From Enhydrobacter aerosaccus (GTDB lineage Bacteria; Pseudomonadota; Alphaproteobacteria; Reyranellales; Reyranellaceae), in assembly GCA_903839865.1 (NCBI GenBank), contig CAIMEE010000260.1:1-39347 (forward strand): a stretch of DNA of 39,347 bases, read 5' to 3'. The notes under the pieces are model-generated. The model did no database searches, was not told where the DNA came from, and saw nothing but the letters and a program-made list of their open reading frames with translations. Position numbers and translations under genes: made by a program. How positions within the stretch are numbered: position 1 is the first letter of the stretch; the number at the start of each line of letters is the position of its first letter. Shown here piece after piece: positions 23,097 to 30,658 of this stretch.

Positions 23097-24080
23097 ATGA
23101 AAAGACGTAATCTGCTGGCGGCCGTGGGAGCTGCCAGCCTCTCTGGTCTTGCGCCTGCCGTACAGGCTCAGGCCTATCCGACCAAACCGATCACCGTGAT
23201 CGTGCCGTTCGCCGCCGGTGGGCCTACCGACGCTCTGGCGCGCGTGCTGTGCCAGAAGATGAGCGAAATCCTGGGCTCGCAGCTCGTGGTCGAGAACATC
23301 GGCGGCGCCGGCGGCACCATCGGCGTCAACAAGGTCGCGAAGGCGAACAACGACGGCTACACGCTGCTGTTCACCCACATGGGAACGCTCGCCGTCAACA
23401 TCGCGCTCTATAAGTCGCTGCCGTACGACAGCCAGAAGGATCTCGAGCCGATCGGCATGGGCGGCACCAACCCGATGGTGCTGGTCACCAAGAAGGCGCT
23501 GCCGGCGAAGAACTTCGCCGAGTTCCAGGAATACGTGAAAGCCAACCAGAAGACGGTCCAGTACGGCATGGCCGGCATTGGCTCGGCGTCGCACCTGGGA
23601 GGCCTCATGCTGAACAGTATGATGAAGGTCGAGGTGCTGGAGATCCCGTACAAGGGCACGGGTCCGGCCCTGAACGATCTCGTCTCCGGCCAGTTCGACT
23701 ACATGGTCGACCAGGCGGTGAACGTGCTGGCGCAGATCAACAGCGGCAACATCAAGGCGCTGGGCGTGTCGAGCCTGAAGCCGCTACCGCAGCTGCCGAA
23801 CGTGCCGACGATCGATAGCTCCGGCCTCAAGGGCTACGAGGTCACGATTTGGAACGCGTTCTTCGGGCCGAAGGGCATGTCGAAGGACAATATCGCCAGG
23901 ATCAACGACGCGCTGGTGAAGACGTTGGGCGACGCCGCGATCGTCAAGCGACTGACCGAGCTTGCCGTCGACCTGCCGAGCAAGGAAGAGGCGACGCCGG
24001 CGGCGCTGGCGACGCAGCTCAAGGCCTCCATCGACAAATGGGTTCCCGCGGTGAAAGCCGCCGGAGTGAAGCCGGAATAG
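23097..24080 (+). CDS. tripartite tricarboxylate transporter substrate-binding protein (Bug family) 1
   Basis: Encodes 327 residues; the ATG at 23097 has GGAAAGGG 8 bases upstream and is preferred to the GTG at 23088. Signal peptide MKRRNLLAAVGAASLSGLAP with probable cleavage after AVQA; mature protein begins QAYPTKPITVIVPFAAGGPTD, the Bug-family signature. Further family blocks: VENIGGAGGTIGV, IPYKGTGPALNDLVSGQFD and WNAFFGPKGM. It acts in the periplasm, binding a carboxylate for a TctAB-type permease; no permease gene is in the window, so it is one of the many orphan Bug proteins. Paired with the TtuC-type dehydrogenase. Ends with a strong terminator. Confidence 0.93.
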   Translation: MKRRNLLAAVGAASLSGLAPAVQAQAYPTKPITVIVPFAAGGPTDALARVLCQKMSEILGSQLVVENIGGAGGTIGVNKVAKANNDGYTLLFTHMGTLAVNIALYKSLPYDSQKDLEPIGMGGTNPMVLVTKKALPAKNFAEFQEYVKANQKTVQYGMAGIGSASHLGGLMLNSMMKVEVLEIPYKGTGPALNDLVSGQFDYMVDQAVNVLAQINSGNIKALGVSSLKPLPQLPNVPTIDSSGLKGYEVTIWNAFFGPKGMSKDNIARINDALVKTLGDAAIVKRLTELAVDLPSKEEATPAALATQLKASIDKWVPAVKAAGVKPE

Positions 24081-24087
24081 AGGAAAG

Positions 24088-24118
24088 GGGCCGTCCTTCG
24101 GGGCGGCCCTTTTTCTTT
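24088..24118 (+). terminator. rho-independent terminator after Bug gene 1
   Basis: GGGCCGTCC - TTCG - GGGCGGCCC gives a 9-bp stem (one G-T pair) with a stable TTCG tetraloop, then TTTTTCTTT. The T-run touches the stop codon (24118-24120) of the opposing small exported protein gene. Confidence 0.88.
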
Positions 24119-24399
24119 CAGTTCGGGGCCGCCCCCTGCATCTGCTGCTGGTGGGCCTGACGGCGCGCCTCGCGCTTGGCCTGGCGCTTGGCCCTGAGAG
24201 CGGCTCGCTTGGCGGGATCCATGACGCGGTGAGGCTTGGCGGTGTGGGTGGCTTGGGACGGAGCGTTTGACGAGGGAGCGCTTGAAGAGGGAGCGCTCTG
24301 GACGCTGCTGGCGCCGTCATTCGCGGCATAGGCCGCCGGGACGGCAATAAAAGCGAGCAGGACCAGCGATGCGCCGGCCATAACGTTCTTGTAGGGCAT
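24118..24399 (-). CDS. small exported basic protein, function unknown
   Basis: Encodes 93 residues from the ATG at 24399, preceded by GAGGAA. A signal peptide covers residues 1-25 (ASLVLLAFIAVPAAYA, cleavage before AND). The mature part has a Ser/Ala/Pro-rich segment and then a strongly basic, probably helical stretch (PAKRAALRAKRQAKREARRQ) ending in Gln-rich HQQQMQGAAPN. I do not recognise a named family; small Lys/Arg-rich periplasmic proteins like this occur widely in alphaproteobacteria. Divergent from the membrane protein gene at 24513. Its end meets the T-run of the upstream gene's terminator. No longer start upstream looks real. Confidence 0.65.
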   Translation of the reverse strand: MPYKNVMAGASLVLLAFIAVPAAYAANDGASSVQSAPSSSAPSSNAPSQATHTAKPHRVMDPAKRAALRAKRQAKREARRQAHQQQMQGAAPN

Positions 24400-24512
24400 G
24401 AATTCCTCAGAGGGCGTGAGCGAACCGGGAAGCATGGTCCGTCCGGGATACGCCCTTGCGGGCCCGGTTATCCCCCTGAAATAGCCGCGATTGAACGCTA
24501 CATGACGCCTGC

Positions 24513-25022
24513 ATGAAAGCTCACTTGAAGTATGCGCTCGAACTGCTGATCGTTCCGTTCGCGGCGGCAGTCGTCTTCTTCGAGCAGACACTGATCCGCG
24601 TGCTGAACGGGATCACGGCCGCGCTCGCGCGCTGGGCCCCGATCGCCGCGCTCGAGGCGTGGCTGAGGAAGCAGCCGCCCTACATCGCGCTCGCGGCCTT
24701 CGTGATGCCGTCGATCCTGATCCTGCCGATCAAGGTCTCCGCGATCTATTTCGCCGCGCATCACATGTTCATGATGGCCATTGCCGCCGTCGTGATCGGC
24801 AAGCTGCTGGCGACCGCGATCGTGGCGCGGCTTTACGTCGTTCTGCGGCCAACCTTGATGACCATCGGCTGGTTTGCGCGGCTCGATACGTGGTTCTTCT
24901 TCTGGCGTGACCGCGCCTACGCTTTTGTGCGCGGACTTCCTGCCTGGCAGAAGGCCAAGGCCGTCGTCGCCCGGGCGCGGCTGCGACTGATGGAATTGTT
25001 TTCCGCGCTTTTTGCGCGCTAA
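24513..25022 (+). CDS. conserved membrane protein of unknown function
   Basis: Encodes 169 residues with three hydrophobic segments: about residues 8-28 (ALELLIVPFAAAVVFFEQTL), 56-80 (IALAAFVMPSILILPIKVSA) and 85-110 (FMMAIAAVVIGKLLATAIVA). An amphipathic basic C-terminus follows (AWQKAKAVVARARLRLMELF). No domain name comes to mind. There is no clear ribosome site before the ATG. The TauD-type dioxygenase gene begins 9 bases after its stop, so the two are probably co-transcribed, and coding-like composition supports it being real. Confidence 0.75.
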   Translation: MKAHLKYALELLIVPFAAAVVFFEQTLIRVLNGITAALARWAPIAALEAWLRKQPPYIALAAFVMPSILILPIKVSAIYFAAHHMFMMAIAAVVIGKLLATAIVARLYVVLRPTLMTIGWFARLDTWFFFWRDRAYAFVRGLPAWQKAKAVVARARLRLMELFSALFAR

Positions 25023-25031
25023 TCTCGGGGG

Positions 25032-25877
25032 ATGAGCACTCTCCGGATTGTCCCGACCAACGCTGCCCTTGGCGCCCGCATCGAAGGGCTCGACCGCACC
25101 CAGATCGCCAGGCCCGAAATCGCCGCCATGCTGCACAAGGCGCTGGGCGATCATCTCCTGCTCGAAATTCCCGGCGAGCCGATGACGCCGCAACAGACCC
25201 GCGACTTCGCCGCCGCGTTCGGCGCACCGCGCATCCAGCTGCTGCGCTACAAGCACAGCGGCGAGGTGCCGGAAGTGTCGGTAATGGTCAGCACCCTGAT
25301 GGCTGACGGCACGACCGATAAGACGGCGCTGCGGGCGGAAGACTGGCACACCGACGATTCCTATTTCCAGACGCCGGCAAAGGCGACCCTGCTGCACTCG
25401 ATCGACATCCCGAGCCGCGGCGGAGACACCTGGTTCTGCAACATGCGCGCGGCCTACGAGGCGCTGCCCGAGGCGACGAAAAGGCGGATCGACGGCCTGC
25501 GCGCCATCCATGCCTATGACACGTCGCGCGCACGCAATCGTCCGTCGGCGCGCACCGCGCAGGAGATCGCCGAGACGCCCGACGTCGAGCATCCGCTGGT
25601 GCGCACGCATCCCGACAACGGCCGCAAGGCGCTCTATCTCAACTTCAACCGGCTCGACCGCATCGTCGGCATGGAGCGCGCCGAGAGCGATGCGCTTCTC
25701 GACGAACTGGCCGCGCACTGCCGCAAGCCCGAGTTCCACTACGCCCACAAGTGGGCGGTGGGGGACGCGGTGATCTGGGACAACCGCGCCACCATGCATC
25801 GCGTCGACGTCGATTATCCGATGGGCGAGAAGCGCGTGATGCAGCGGGTCCTGATCGAAGGCGATCGGCCGTTCTGA
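25032..25877 (+). CDS. TauD/TfdA family Fe(II)/2-oxoglutarate dioxygenase
   Basis: Encodes 281 residues, the usual length. Iron ligands are H106 and D108 in EDWHTDDSYFQ and H256 in NRATMHRVDVDYP, with an arginine nearby (R268 or R272) for 2-oxoglutarate. TPAKATLLHSIDIPSRGGDTWF and VGDAVIWDN are further family blocks. Members hydroxylate small organic acids to release sulfite, phenols and the like (taurine, 2,4-D, alkyl sulfates). A sulfatase gene stands 256 bases downstream, so a sulfur-related role is conceivable but not shown. Ends just before a repeat-rich non-coding patch. Confidence 0.92.
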   Translation: MSTLRIVPTNAALGARIEGLDRTQIARPEIAAMLHKALGDHLLLEIPGEPMTPQQTRDFAAAFGAPRIQLLRYKHSGEVPEVSVMVSTLMADGTTDKTALRAEDWHTDDSYFQTPAKATLLHSIDIPSRGGDTWFCNMRAAYEALPEATKRRIDGLRAIHAYDTSRARNRPSARTAQEIAETPDVEHPLVRTHPDNGRKALYLNFNRLDRIVGMERAESDALLDELAAHCRKPEFHYAHKWAVGDAVIWDNRATMHRVDVDYPMGEKRVMQRVLIEGDRPF

Positions 25878-25883
25878 TGAGTG

Positions 25884-25937
25884 GTTACCAAGAGTAACGC
25901 TTTTAAAGAGCCGAATATAAACGTTACTAAAAGTAAC
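25884..25937. promoter_or_regulatory. two copies of a 15-bp palindrome GTTACYAARAGTAAC
   Basis: GTTACCAAGAGTAAC (25884-25898) and GTTACTAAAAGTAAC (25923-25937) agree at 13 of 15 positions, each with 5-bp or longer inverted arms, 39 bases apart start to start. They lie in AT-rich DNA between the dioxygenase stop and the sulfatase start. The pattern suggests twin operators for a dimeric regulator, perhaps of the MarR/HxlR kind, but no such gene is in the window. Confidence 0.5.
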
Positions 25938-25941
25938 CGTT

Positions 25942-25963
25942 AAAATAGCGAGAAAATAGCGAG
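25942..25963. repeat. 11-bp tandem duplication
   Basis: AAAATAGCGAG occurs twice in direct succession, immediately after the second GTTAC palindrome. Confidence 0.8.
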
Positions 25964-25971
25964 CGCACTTT

Positions 25972-26014
25972 GTCGTCCTGAGCGGCGCCAAGTATCCGCT
26001 CCGCTCAGGATGAC
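25972..26014. repeat. REP-like palindromic element
   Basis: GTCGTCCTGAGCGG and CCGCTCAGGATGAC are 14-base arms pairing at 13 positions plus one G-T, around a 15-base loop. The arm sequence GTCATCCTGAGCGG is a familiar dispersed repeat in alphaproteobacterial intergenic DNA. Alternatively the hairpin could terminate the dioxygenase transcript, but no T-run follows. Confidence 0.65.
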
Positions 26015-26133
26015 AGTGAGAATTGTGGGCTGATTGGTGCGCCATCGCGCGAGTCTAGGTGCATGGCGGCGGATCACCTATTACGGTCGTTACTGACGCC
26101 AAAAGCCCAATTCTCCAGTCTTTCGAGGCCCCC

Positions 26134-27483
26134 GTGAGCATCCCGCCGAACATCGTCCTTATCCTGGCTGACAATCTCGGCTGGGGCGAACTGGGCTGCT
26201 ACGGCGGCGGCGTCCTGCGCGGGGCGCCGACGCCGCGCATCGATGCGCTCGCGGCCGAAGGGCTGAAGTGCCTCAACTTCAACGTGGAAAGCGACTGTGT
26301 GCCGACGCGCTCGGCTTTGATGACGGGCCGCCATCCGATCCGTACCGGCGCCATGCAGTCGATCCCGGCCGGCCTGCCGCAGGGGCTGATCCCCTGGGAG
26401 GTCACGCTGGGTGACCTCATGAAGAAGCAGGGCTATGCGACGGCCTGCTACGGCAAATGGCATCTTGGCGACCGGCCTGGCCGCCTGCCGCACGATCGCG
26501 GGTTCGACGACTGGTACGGCATTCCGCGCACCAGTAACGAGAGCATGTTCACCAGCACGCCGGGATACGATTCCGATGTCGTGCCCTTGCCGTACGTGAT
26601 GGAAGGGCAGGCCGGGAAGGCGGCGAGGGAACTGCACGTTTACGACCTCGAGGCGCGCCGCAAGATCGACGGTGAGCTCACCGACCGTACCATCGCGTTC
26701 ATGCGCGAGCAGGCCGCGAAGAAGACCCCCTTCTTTGCCTACGTGCCTCTGACGCAGCTTCATTTTCCGACCTTGCCCCATCACGACTTCGCGGGGCGCA
26801 CCAAGGCGGGCGACTTCGCCGACTCGATGGTCGAGATGGACCACAGGGTGGGCCAGATGCTCGACGCGATTGCGGAGTTGGGCATTGCCGACGACACGTT
26901 GTTTATCTTCGGCAGCGACAACGGCCCGGAGTTTCGCAGGCCATGGCGCGGCACCGCCGGTCCATGGACGGGCACCTATCACACCGCGATGGAAGGGTCG
27001 TTGCGCGTTCCTTTCATCTTTCGCTGGCCCGGCCGAATTGCCGCGGGCGGCGCGACCAACGAAATCATTCACATCGTCGATCTCTACACGACCCTGGCGG
27101 GGATCGCGGGGGCGCAGGTGCCAGCGGACCGGCCGATAGATGGCGTCGATCAGCTCGACTTCCTGCTGGGCAAGCGCGCGACCTCCAATCGGGAAGGCTT
27201 CGTCTATTTCATCAAGGACGAATTGCGGGCGGCCAAGTGGCGGAACTGGAAGATGCACGTGGTCTGGGAAGTGGAGCCGAACGACGGGCCGATCCATCTC
27301 GAATCACCGCGCATCTTCAACCTGCTGCAGGACCCCAAGGAAGAGACCGATGTCGGCACCGAGCACAACTGGGTGCGCGGCCCGATCCGGCGCATGATCC
27401 TCGACTTCCAGAACAGCCTGAAAGCCAATCCGCCGATTCCCTCCGGTTCGCCCGACGGGTTCACGCCCAAGCCGAAGAGCTGA
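26134..27483 (+). CDS. arylsulfatase-type sulfatase
   Basis: Encodes 449 residues from GTG 26134, chosen because GAGG lies 5 bases upstream and the conserved core PPNIVLILADNLGWGELG begins at once; an in-frame GTG at 26059 would add 25 unconserved residues. C55 in SDCVPTRSALMTGRHP is the C-x-P-x-R site converted to formylglycine; GKWHLGDRPG and FGSDNGPEFRRPW hold other active-site residues. The first metal pair is Asp-Asn (ADN) rather than the commoner Asp-Asp, a subfamily trait. There is no signal peptide, so it is probably cytoplasmic. It hydrolyses a sulfate ester. A Bug-type binding protein follows and may import the substrate. Confidence 0.9.
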   Translation: MSIPPNIVLILADNLGWGELGCYGGGVLRGAPTPRIDALAAEGLKCLNFNVESDCVPTRSALMTGRHPIRTGAMQSIPAGLPQGLIPWEVTLGDLMKKQGYATACYGKWHLGDRPGRLPHDRGFDDWYGIPRTSNESMFTSTPGYDSDVVPLPYVMEGQAGKAARELHVYDLEARRKIDGELTDRTIAFMREQAAKKTPFFAYVPLTQLHFPTLPHHDFAGRTKAGDFADSMVEMDHRVGQMLDAIAELGIADDTLFIFGSDNGPEFRRPWRGTAGPWTGTYHTAMEGSLRVPFIFRWPGRIAAGGATNEIIHIVDLYTTLAGIAGAQVPADRPIDGVDQLDFLLGKRATSNREGFVYFIKDELRAAKWRNWKMHVVWEVEPNDGPIHLESPRIFNLLQDPKEETDVGTEHNWVRGPIRRMILDFQNSLKANPPIPSGSPDGFTPKPKS

Positions 27484-27520
27484 CGCGATGGCTTGGCACC
27501 GTCGTTGCAGGGCGCGGGCG

Positions 27521-28486
27521 ATGTTCAATCTTTTCAGGATCATCGTCGGGGCGGCGGCAGTTGCCTTTGCCGCCACGTCTTCCGCGGCCGCATGGCCGGA
27601 TCGCCCCGTGCGGCTGATCGTCGGCTTCCAGGCGGGCGGCAGCACGGACGTGGTGGCGCGTCTGTTGGCGGACCGGCTGCGTGGCCAGTTCAATAGTGCT
27701 TCGTTCATCGTCGAAAACCGCCCGGGAGCGAATGGCATGATCGCCGCCGAGGTGATGCGCAATGCCCACGATGGCCACACGCTGCTGATCTCCGGCGATA
27801 GCTATGTCCTGGCGCCGCTGCTGAGCGCCAGCGTGAAGGTCCATCCGCTCACCGACTTCAAGATGATCAGCACGATCTGCGAAGGCACGGTCATCCTGCT
27901 GGCGGCGCCGAACGCGCCGTTCAAGACCTTTGCAGAGATGGTGGCCTACGCGCGCGCCAATCCCGGCAAGATCAGCTACGTCTCGTCGGGGATTGGCAAT
28001 CCGCAGCATCTCGTCGGCGAATATCTCGCGGGCGAGCTGAAGCTGGACATGGTGCATGTACCCTCGCGGGGCGGCGGCCAGGCCGTGAACGATCTGGTCA
28101 GCGGCCAGATGCCGCTGGGCATCCTGGGCCTGGGTCCCACGCTCAGTCACGTGAAGTCGGGCGGGCTGACACCGTTGGCGGTCACCGTCGGCAAGCGGCT
28201 GTCGCAGCTGCCCAACGTGCCGACGCTGGCCGAGCTGGGCGTGAAGGATTTTGTCGTGGCGCAATGGTTCGGGCTCGTCGGACCGAGCGACATGCCTGAT
28301 GGCGTGGCTGAACAGCTCTCGAAGGCGGTCGCCGGCGCGCTAGAGGATGTGGCCGTGCGTCAGCGCTACGAGGAAATCGGCTTCACCGCAGAGGCATCAA
28401 CGCCCGGGCAGCTGCGCGCCAAGATGCAGCACGACGAAAGCATGTGGCGGAAGGTCGTGCGCGAGCGAAATATCAAGATCGACTAG
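27521..28486 (+). CDS. tripartite tricarboxylate transporter substrate-binding protein (Bug family) 2
   Basis: Encodes 321 residues from the ATG at 27521; an ATG at 27488 would add 11 Arg-rich residues and cannot be excluded. Signal peptide MFNLFRIIVGAAAVAFAATS with cleavage near SSAAA. Mature start WPDRPVRLIVGFQAGGSTDV is the Bug signature, followed by VENRPGANGMIAAEVM, VPSRGGGQAVNDLVSGQMPL and AQWFGLVGPSDMP. A periplasmic receptor for an organic anion, without TctAB genes in the window. It is 37 bases downstream of the sulfatase, so probably co-expressed. Its 3' end overlaps the opposing CoA-transferase gene by 14 bases. Confidence 0.92.
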   Translation: MFNLFRIIVGAAAVAFAATSSAAAWPDRPVRLIVGFQAGGSTDVVARLLADRLRGQFNSASFIVENRPGANGMIAAEVMRNAHDGHTLLISGDSYVLAPLLSASVKVHPLTDFKMISTICEGTVILLAAPNAPFKTFAEMVAYARANPGKISYVSSGIGNPQHLVGEYLAGELKLDMVHVPSRGGGQAVNDLVSGQMPLGILGLGPTLSHVKSGGLTPLAVTVGKRLSQLPNVPTLAELGVKDFVVAQWFGLVGPSDMPDGVAEQLSKAVAGALEDVAVRQRYEEIGFTAEASTPGQLRAKMQHDESMWRKVVRERNIKID

Positions 28487-29696
28487 ACGGCTCCGTCACC
28501 GCGCCGGCTGCCAGCATTGCGTCGATTTCAGCATTGGCGTAGCCGGCCTCGGACAAAATCTCGCGCGTGTGCTGGCCCATCAATGGCGCGTGACCTTGCT
28601 CCTGTCGCATGCCGCCGGAGAAGGTGTTGGCGGGTTTGCTGCGGCGGAGCTTGCCTTCGGTGGGATGGTGCTCTTCCCGGAAGAAGCCGACGTCGTTGAG
28701 GTGCGGATCGGTCATCAGCTCGTCGATCGTGTTGTAGCGCGCGGCGGGCACGTCGAGCTTGTCGAACAGCTCGACCCATTCGTCGGTCGTCTTGCCGACG
28801 AGGCCAGTGGACTGGATCTCAAAGTAAGCCGCGGCATTCTTCGTACGCGAGGCCGCGCTGTCGAAGCGGGGATCGGCCTTGAGCTCGGGCCGGCCGATCG
28901 CATCGAAGAAGGCGAAGGCCTGCGCATTGGTGTTGGGGCGCACGGTGGCGTAGCCGTCCTTGGTCGGCACGGGCTTGTAGTTGGGGCTGAGCAGGCGGCC
29001 GTCGCCGGTCGGGCCGACGGGCGGATCGAAGGTGGCCGCACCCAGGTGCTCGCTCGAAACGAACGAGGCCATGTTCTCGAGCATGGGCACGTCGATCGCC
29101 TCGCCGACGCCGGTCTTTTCGCGGCGATAGAGGGCGAAGCCGATGCATTGCGCGGCGATCAGGCCGCTGGTGTGGTCGCTCATCACCATCGGCACGAAAC
29201 GCGGCTCGCCAGTGGCACGTGCGATCGTGCCGGCGACGCCCGACAGGCTCTGGATCACGGGGTCGTAGGCGGGGCGGTTGTAGTACCGGCCGTCGCGGCC
29301 GAAGGCCAGGATCTGGCAGTGGATCAGGCGCGGGTTGGTCTTGCTCAGGTTCGCATGATCGAGCTTGGCGCGTGCCAGCCCCTCGGGGCGCACGTTGCTC
29401 ACGAACACGTCGGCCTGGTCGATCAGCTTGCGCAGGGCGGCGAGCCCTTCCGGCTTCTTGATGTCGATGCCGATCGAGCGCTTGTTGCGGTTGAAGTTGA
29501 TGAACTTGCCCGACATCCCGACGTTGCGATGGCCCTCGGCCATGGTGCGCAGCAGATCGCCGCCCGGCGCCTCGACCTTGATGACGTCGGCGCCGTAGTC
29601 GGCCAGCGTACGCGCGCAGATCGGCCCCACGACGACGGTGGTGAGGTCGATGACCTTGACGCCGGCGAGCGGGCCTCCCGATTCTCTGGCGCTCAC
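28473..29696 (-). CDS. CaiB/BaiF family (class III) CoA-transferase
   Basis: Encodes 407 residues from GTG 29696, which overlaps the upstream stop (GTGA); longer readings run through the preceding gene. GPLAGVKVIDLTTVVVGP is the typical start, YGADVIKVEAPGGDLLR and NRNKRSIGIDIKKPEG are family blocks, and D174 in VMSDHTSGLIAAQ sits where the catalytic Asp (FRC D169) forms the acyl/CoA thioester. Such enzymes move CoA between carboxylic acids, or within one (mesaconyl C1-C4 transfer). Co-transcribed with an HTD2-type hydratase, which fits mesaconate, itaconate or citramalate chemistry, but other acids are possible. Confidence 0.92.
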   Translation of the reverse strand: MSARESGGPLAGVKVIDLTTVVVGPICARTLADYGADVIKVEAPGGDLLRTMAEGHRNVGMSGKFINFNRNKRSIGIDIKKPEGLAALRKLIDQADVFVSNVRPEGLARAKLDHANLSKTNPRLIHCQILAFGRDGRYYNRPAYDPVIQSLSGVAGTIARATGEPRFVPMVMSDHTSGLIAAQCIGFALYRREKTGVGEAIDVPMLENMASFVSSEHLGAATFDPPVGPTGDGRLLSPNYKPVPTKDGYATVRPNTNAQAFAFFDAIGRPELKADPRFDSAASRTKNAAAYFEIQSTGLVGKTTDEWVELFDKLDVPAARYNTIDELMTDPHLNDVGFFREEHHPTEGKLRRSKPANTFSGGMRQEQGHAPLMGQHTREILSEAGYANAEIDAMLAAGAVTEPSSRS

Positions 29697-30559
29697 TTCG
29701 AGAACTCCAGATCCATTTCGCCGCACAGTACGCCGTCCTTGTTCGCGGCCCAGATCTTGAGCTTGCCGTCCTTCTGTTCCTCGCCGCGCACGTCGATTAG
29801 TTCCCCGACCCACAGCGGATGGACGAGGCGGGCGGTGAGGCCCGTGAGTTCGCCGCGCCCGTGCTTCAGTGCGGCGTTGATCATCAGGTGCATGGACAGG
29901 CCGCCGTTGGAGACGATCGCGGGATAGCCTTCTTCGCTGCGCGTGTAGTCACCGTCGTAGTGAATGCGGTGTGCATTCCAGGTGAGCGCCCCGTAGCGGA
30001 AGTTGAGGGTGTTCGCGAGCTTGGTGACCTCGCTCCACTTCTGATCGGTGCGCGCGGGTGTTGCGACGGTGGCGGTGGTCTTCTGCCCAGGGGGCACGGC
30101 GGGGCGGTAGATGGCGTCGAACGTATCGATCGCGATCGTCTTGCCCTGCTGCTCGATCGTGTGGCGCATGGTCAGCACGAAGATGTCGCCCGAGCGGCCC
30201 GCCTTGGGAACGATGTCGGCAACCTCGGCCTTCTTTACCGCGGGCACGCCGGCACGCAGGCGGCCCATGATCTGGACCCGACGACCGGCGCCCATGCGGC
30301 GCGGCATTGGAATAGGGGGCAGCACGATGCCCTTGTTGGGATGCCCGTCCGGCCCGAGCTCGCTCTGCACGATTGTTTCGCCGAAGAACACGGTGAACCA
30401 GTGCGGCGGCAGTTCCTGGCCGACCTTGATGGAGGCGGGGTCGACATCGAACGTCGCCGCCACCCGGCGGACCGCCATCAACCCGATATCGTCCTCGGTG
30501 ATGCGCACGCGCCCGATCCAGGGCCGCAGCTCGACCATCGCGTCATCCATCCAGCCCAT
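29693..30559 (-). CDS. HTD2-type MaoC dehydratase (mesaconyl-C4-CoA hydratase-like)
   Basis: Encodes 288 residues from ATG 30559 (MGWMDDAM): GAGGG lies 7 bases upstream, whereas the ATG at 30565 would be only 1 base from it. There is a double hot-dog architecture: an N-terminal FAS1/MaoC-like dehydratase part (GQELPPHWFTVFFGET, LPPIPMPRRMGAGRRV) and a C-terminal hydratase part with the active-site motif WNAHRIHYDGDYT followed by EGYPAIVSNGGLSMHLM. This is the pattern of HTD2/mesaconyl-C4-CoA hydratase (Meh) proteins, which add water to a fumaryl-type CoA ester. It is directly coupled to the CaiB/BaiF transferase downstream (4-base overlap). Confidence 0.87.
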   Translation of the reverse strand: MGWMDDAMVELRPWIGRVRITEDDIGLMAVRRVAATFDVDPASIKVGQELPPHWFTVFFGETIVQSELGPDGHPNKGIVLPPIPMPRRMGAGRRVQIMGRLRAGVPAVKKAEVADIVPKAGRSGDIFVLTMRHTIEQQGKTIAIDTFDAIYRPAVPPGQKTTATVATPARTDQKWSEVTKLANTLNFRYGALTWNAHRIHYDGDYTRSEEGYPAIVSNGGLSMHLMINAALKHGRGELTGLTARLVHPLWVGELIDVRGEEQKDGKLKIWAANKDGVLCGEMDLEFSK

Positions 30560-30658
30560 TTTCATTCCCTCGAATTATCTGTGGCATCCTCCAACAAAAG
30601 GCCGATCCGCGACAGCGGGCCCTTCCATGATCCGAAAATCATTATTAAAAACCCGTCG

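Noticed and set aside
25884-26014. The repeats as a CRISPR array
   Set aside because: Only two short palindromes, one tandem duplication and one REP-like hairpin; no regularly spaced repeats with unique spacers and no cas genes.
26059-26133. Upstream GTG start for the sulfatase
   Set aside because: It would add 25 residues with no conserved character; GTG 26134 has a ribosome site and begins at the conserved core.
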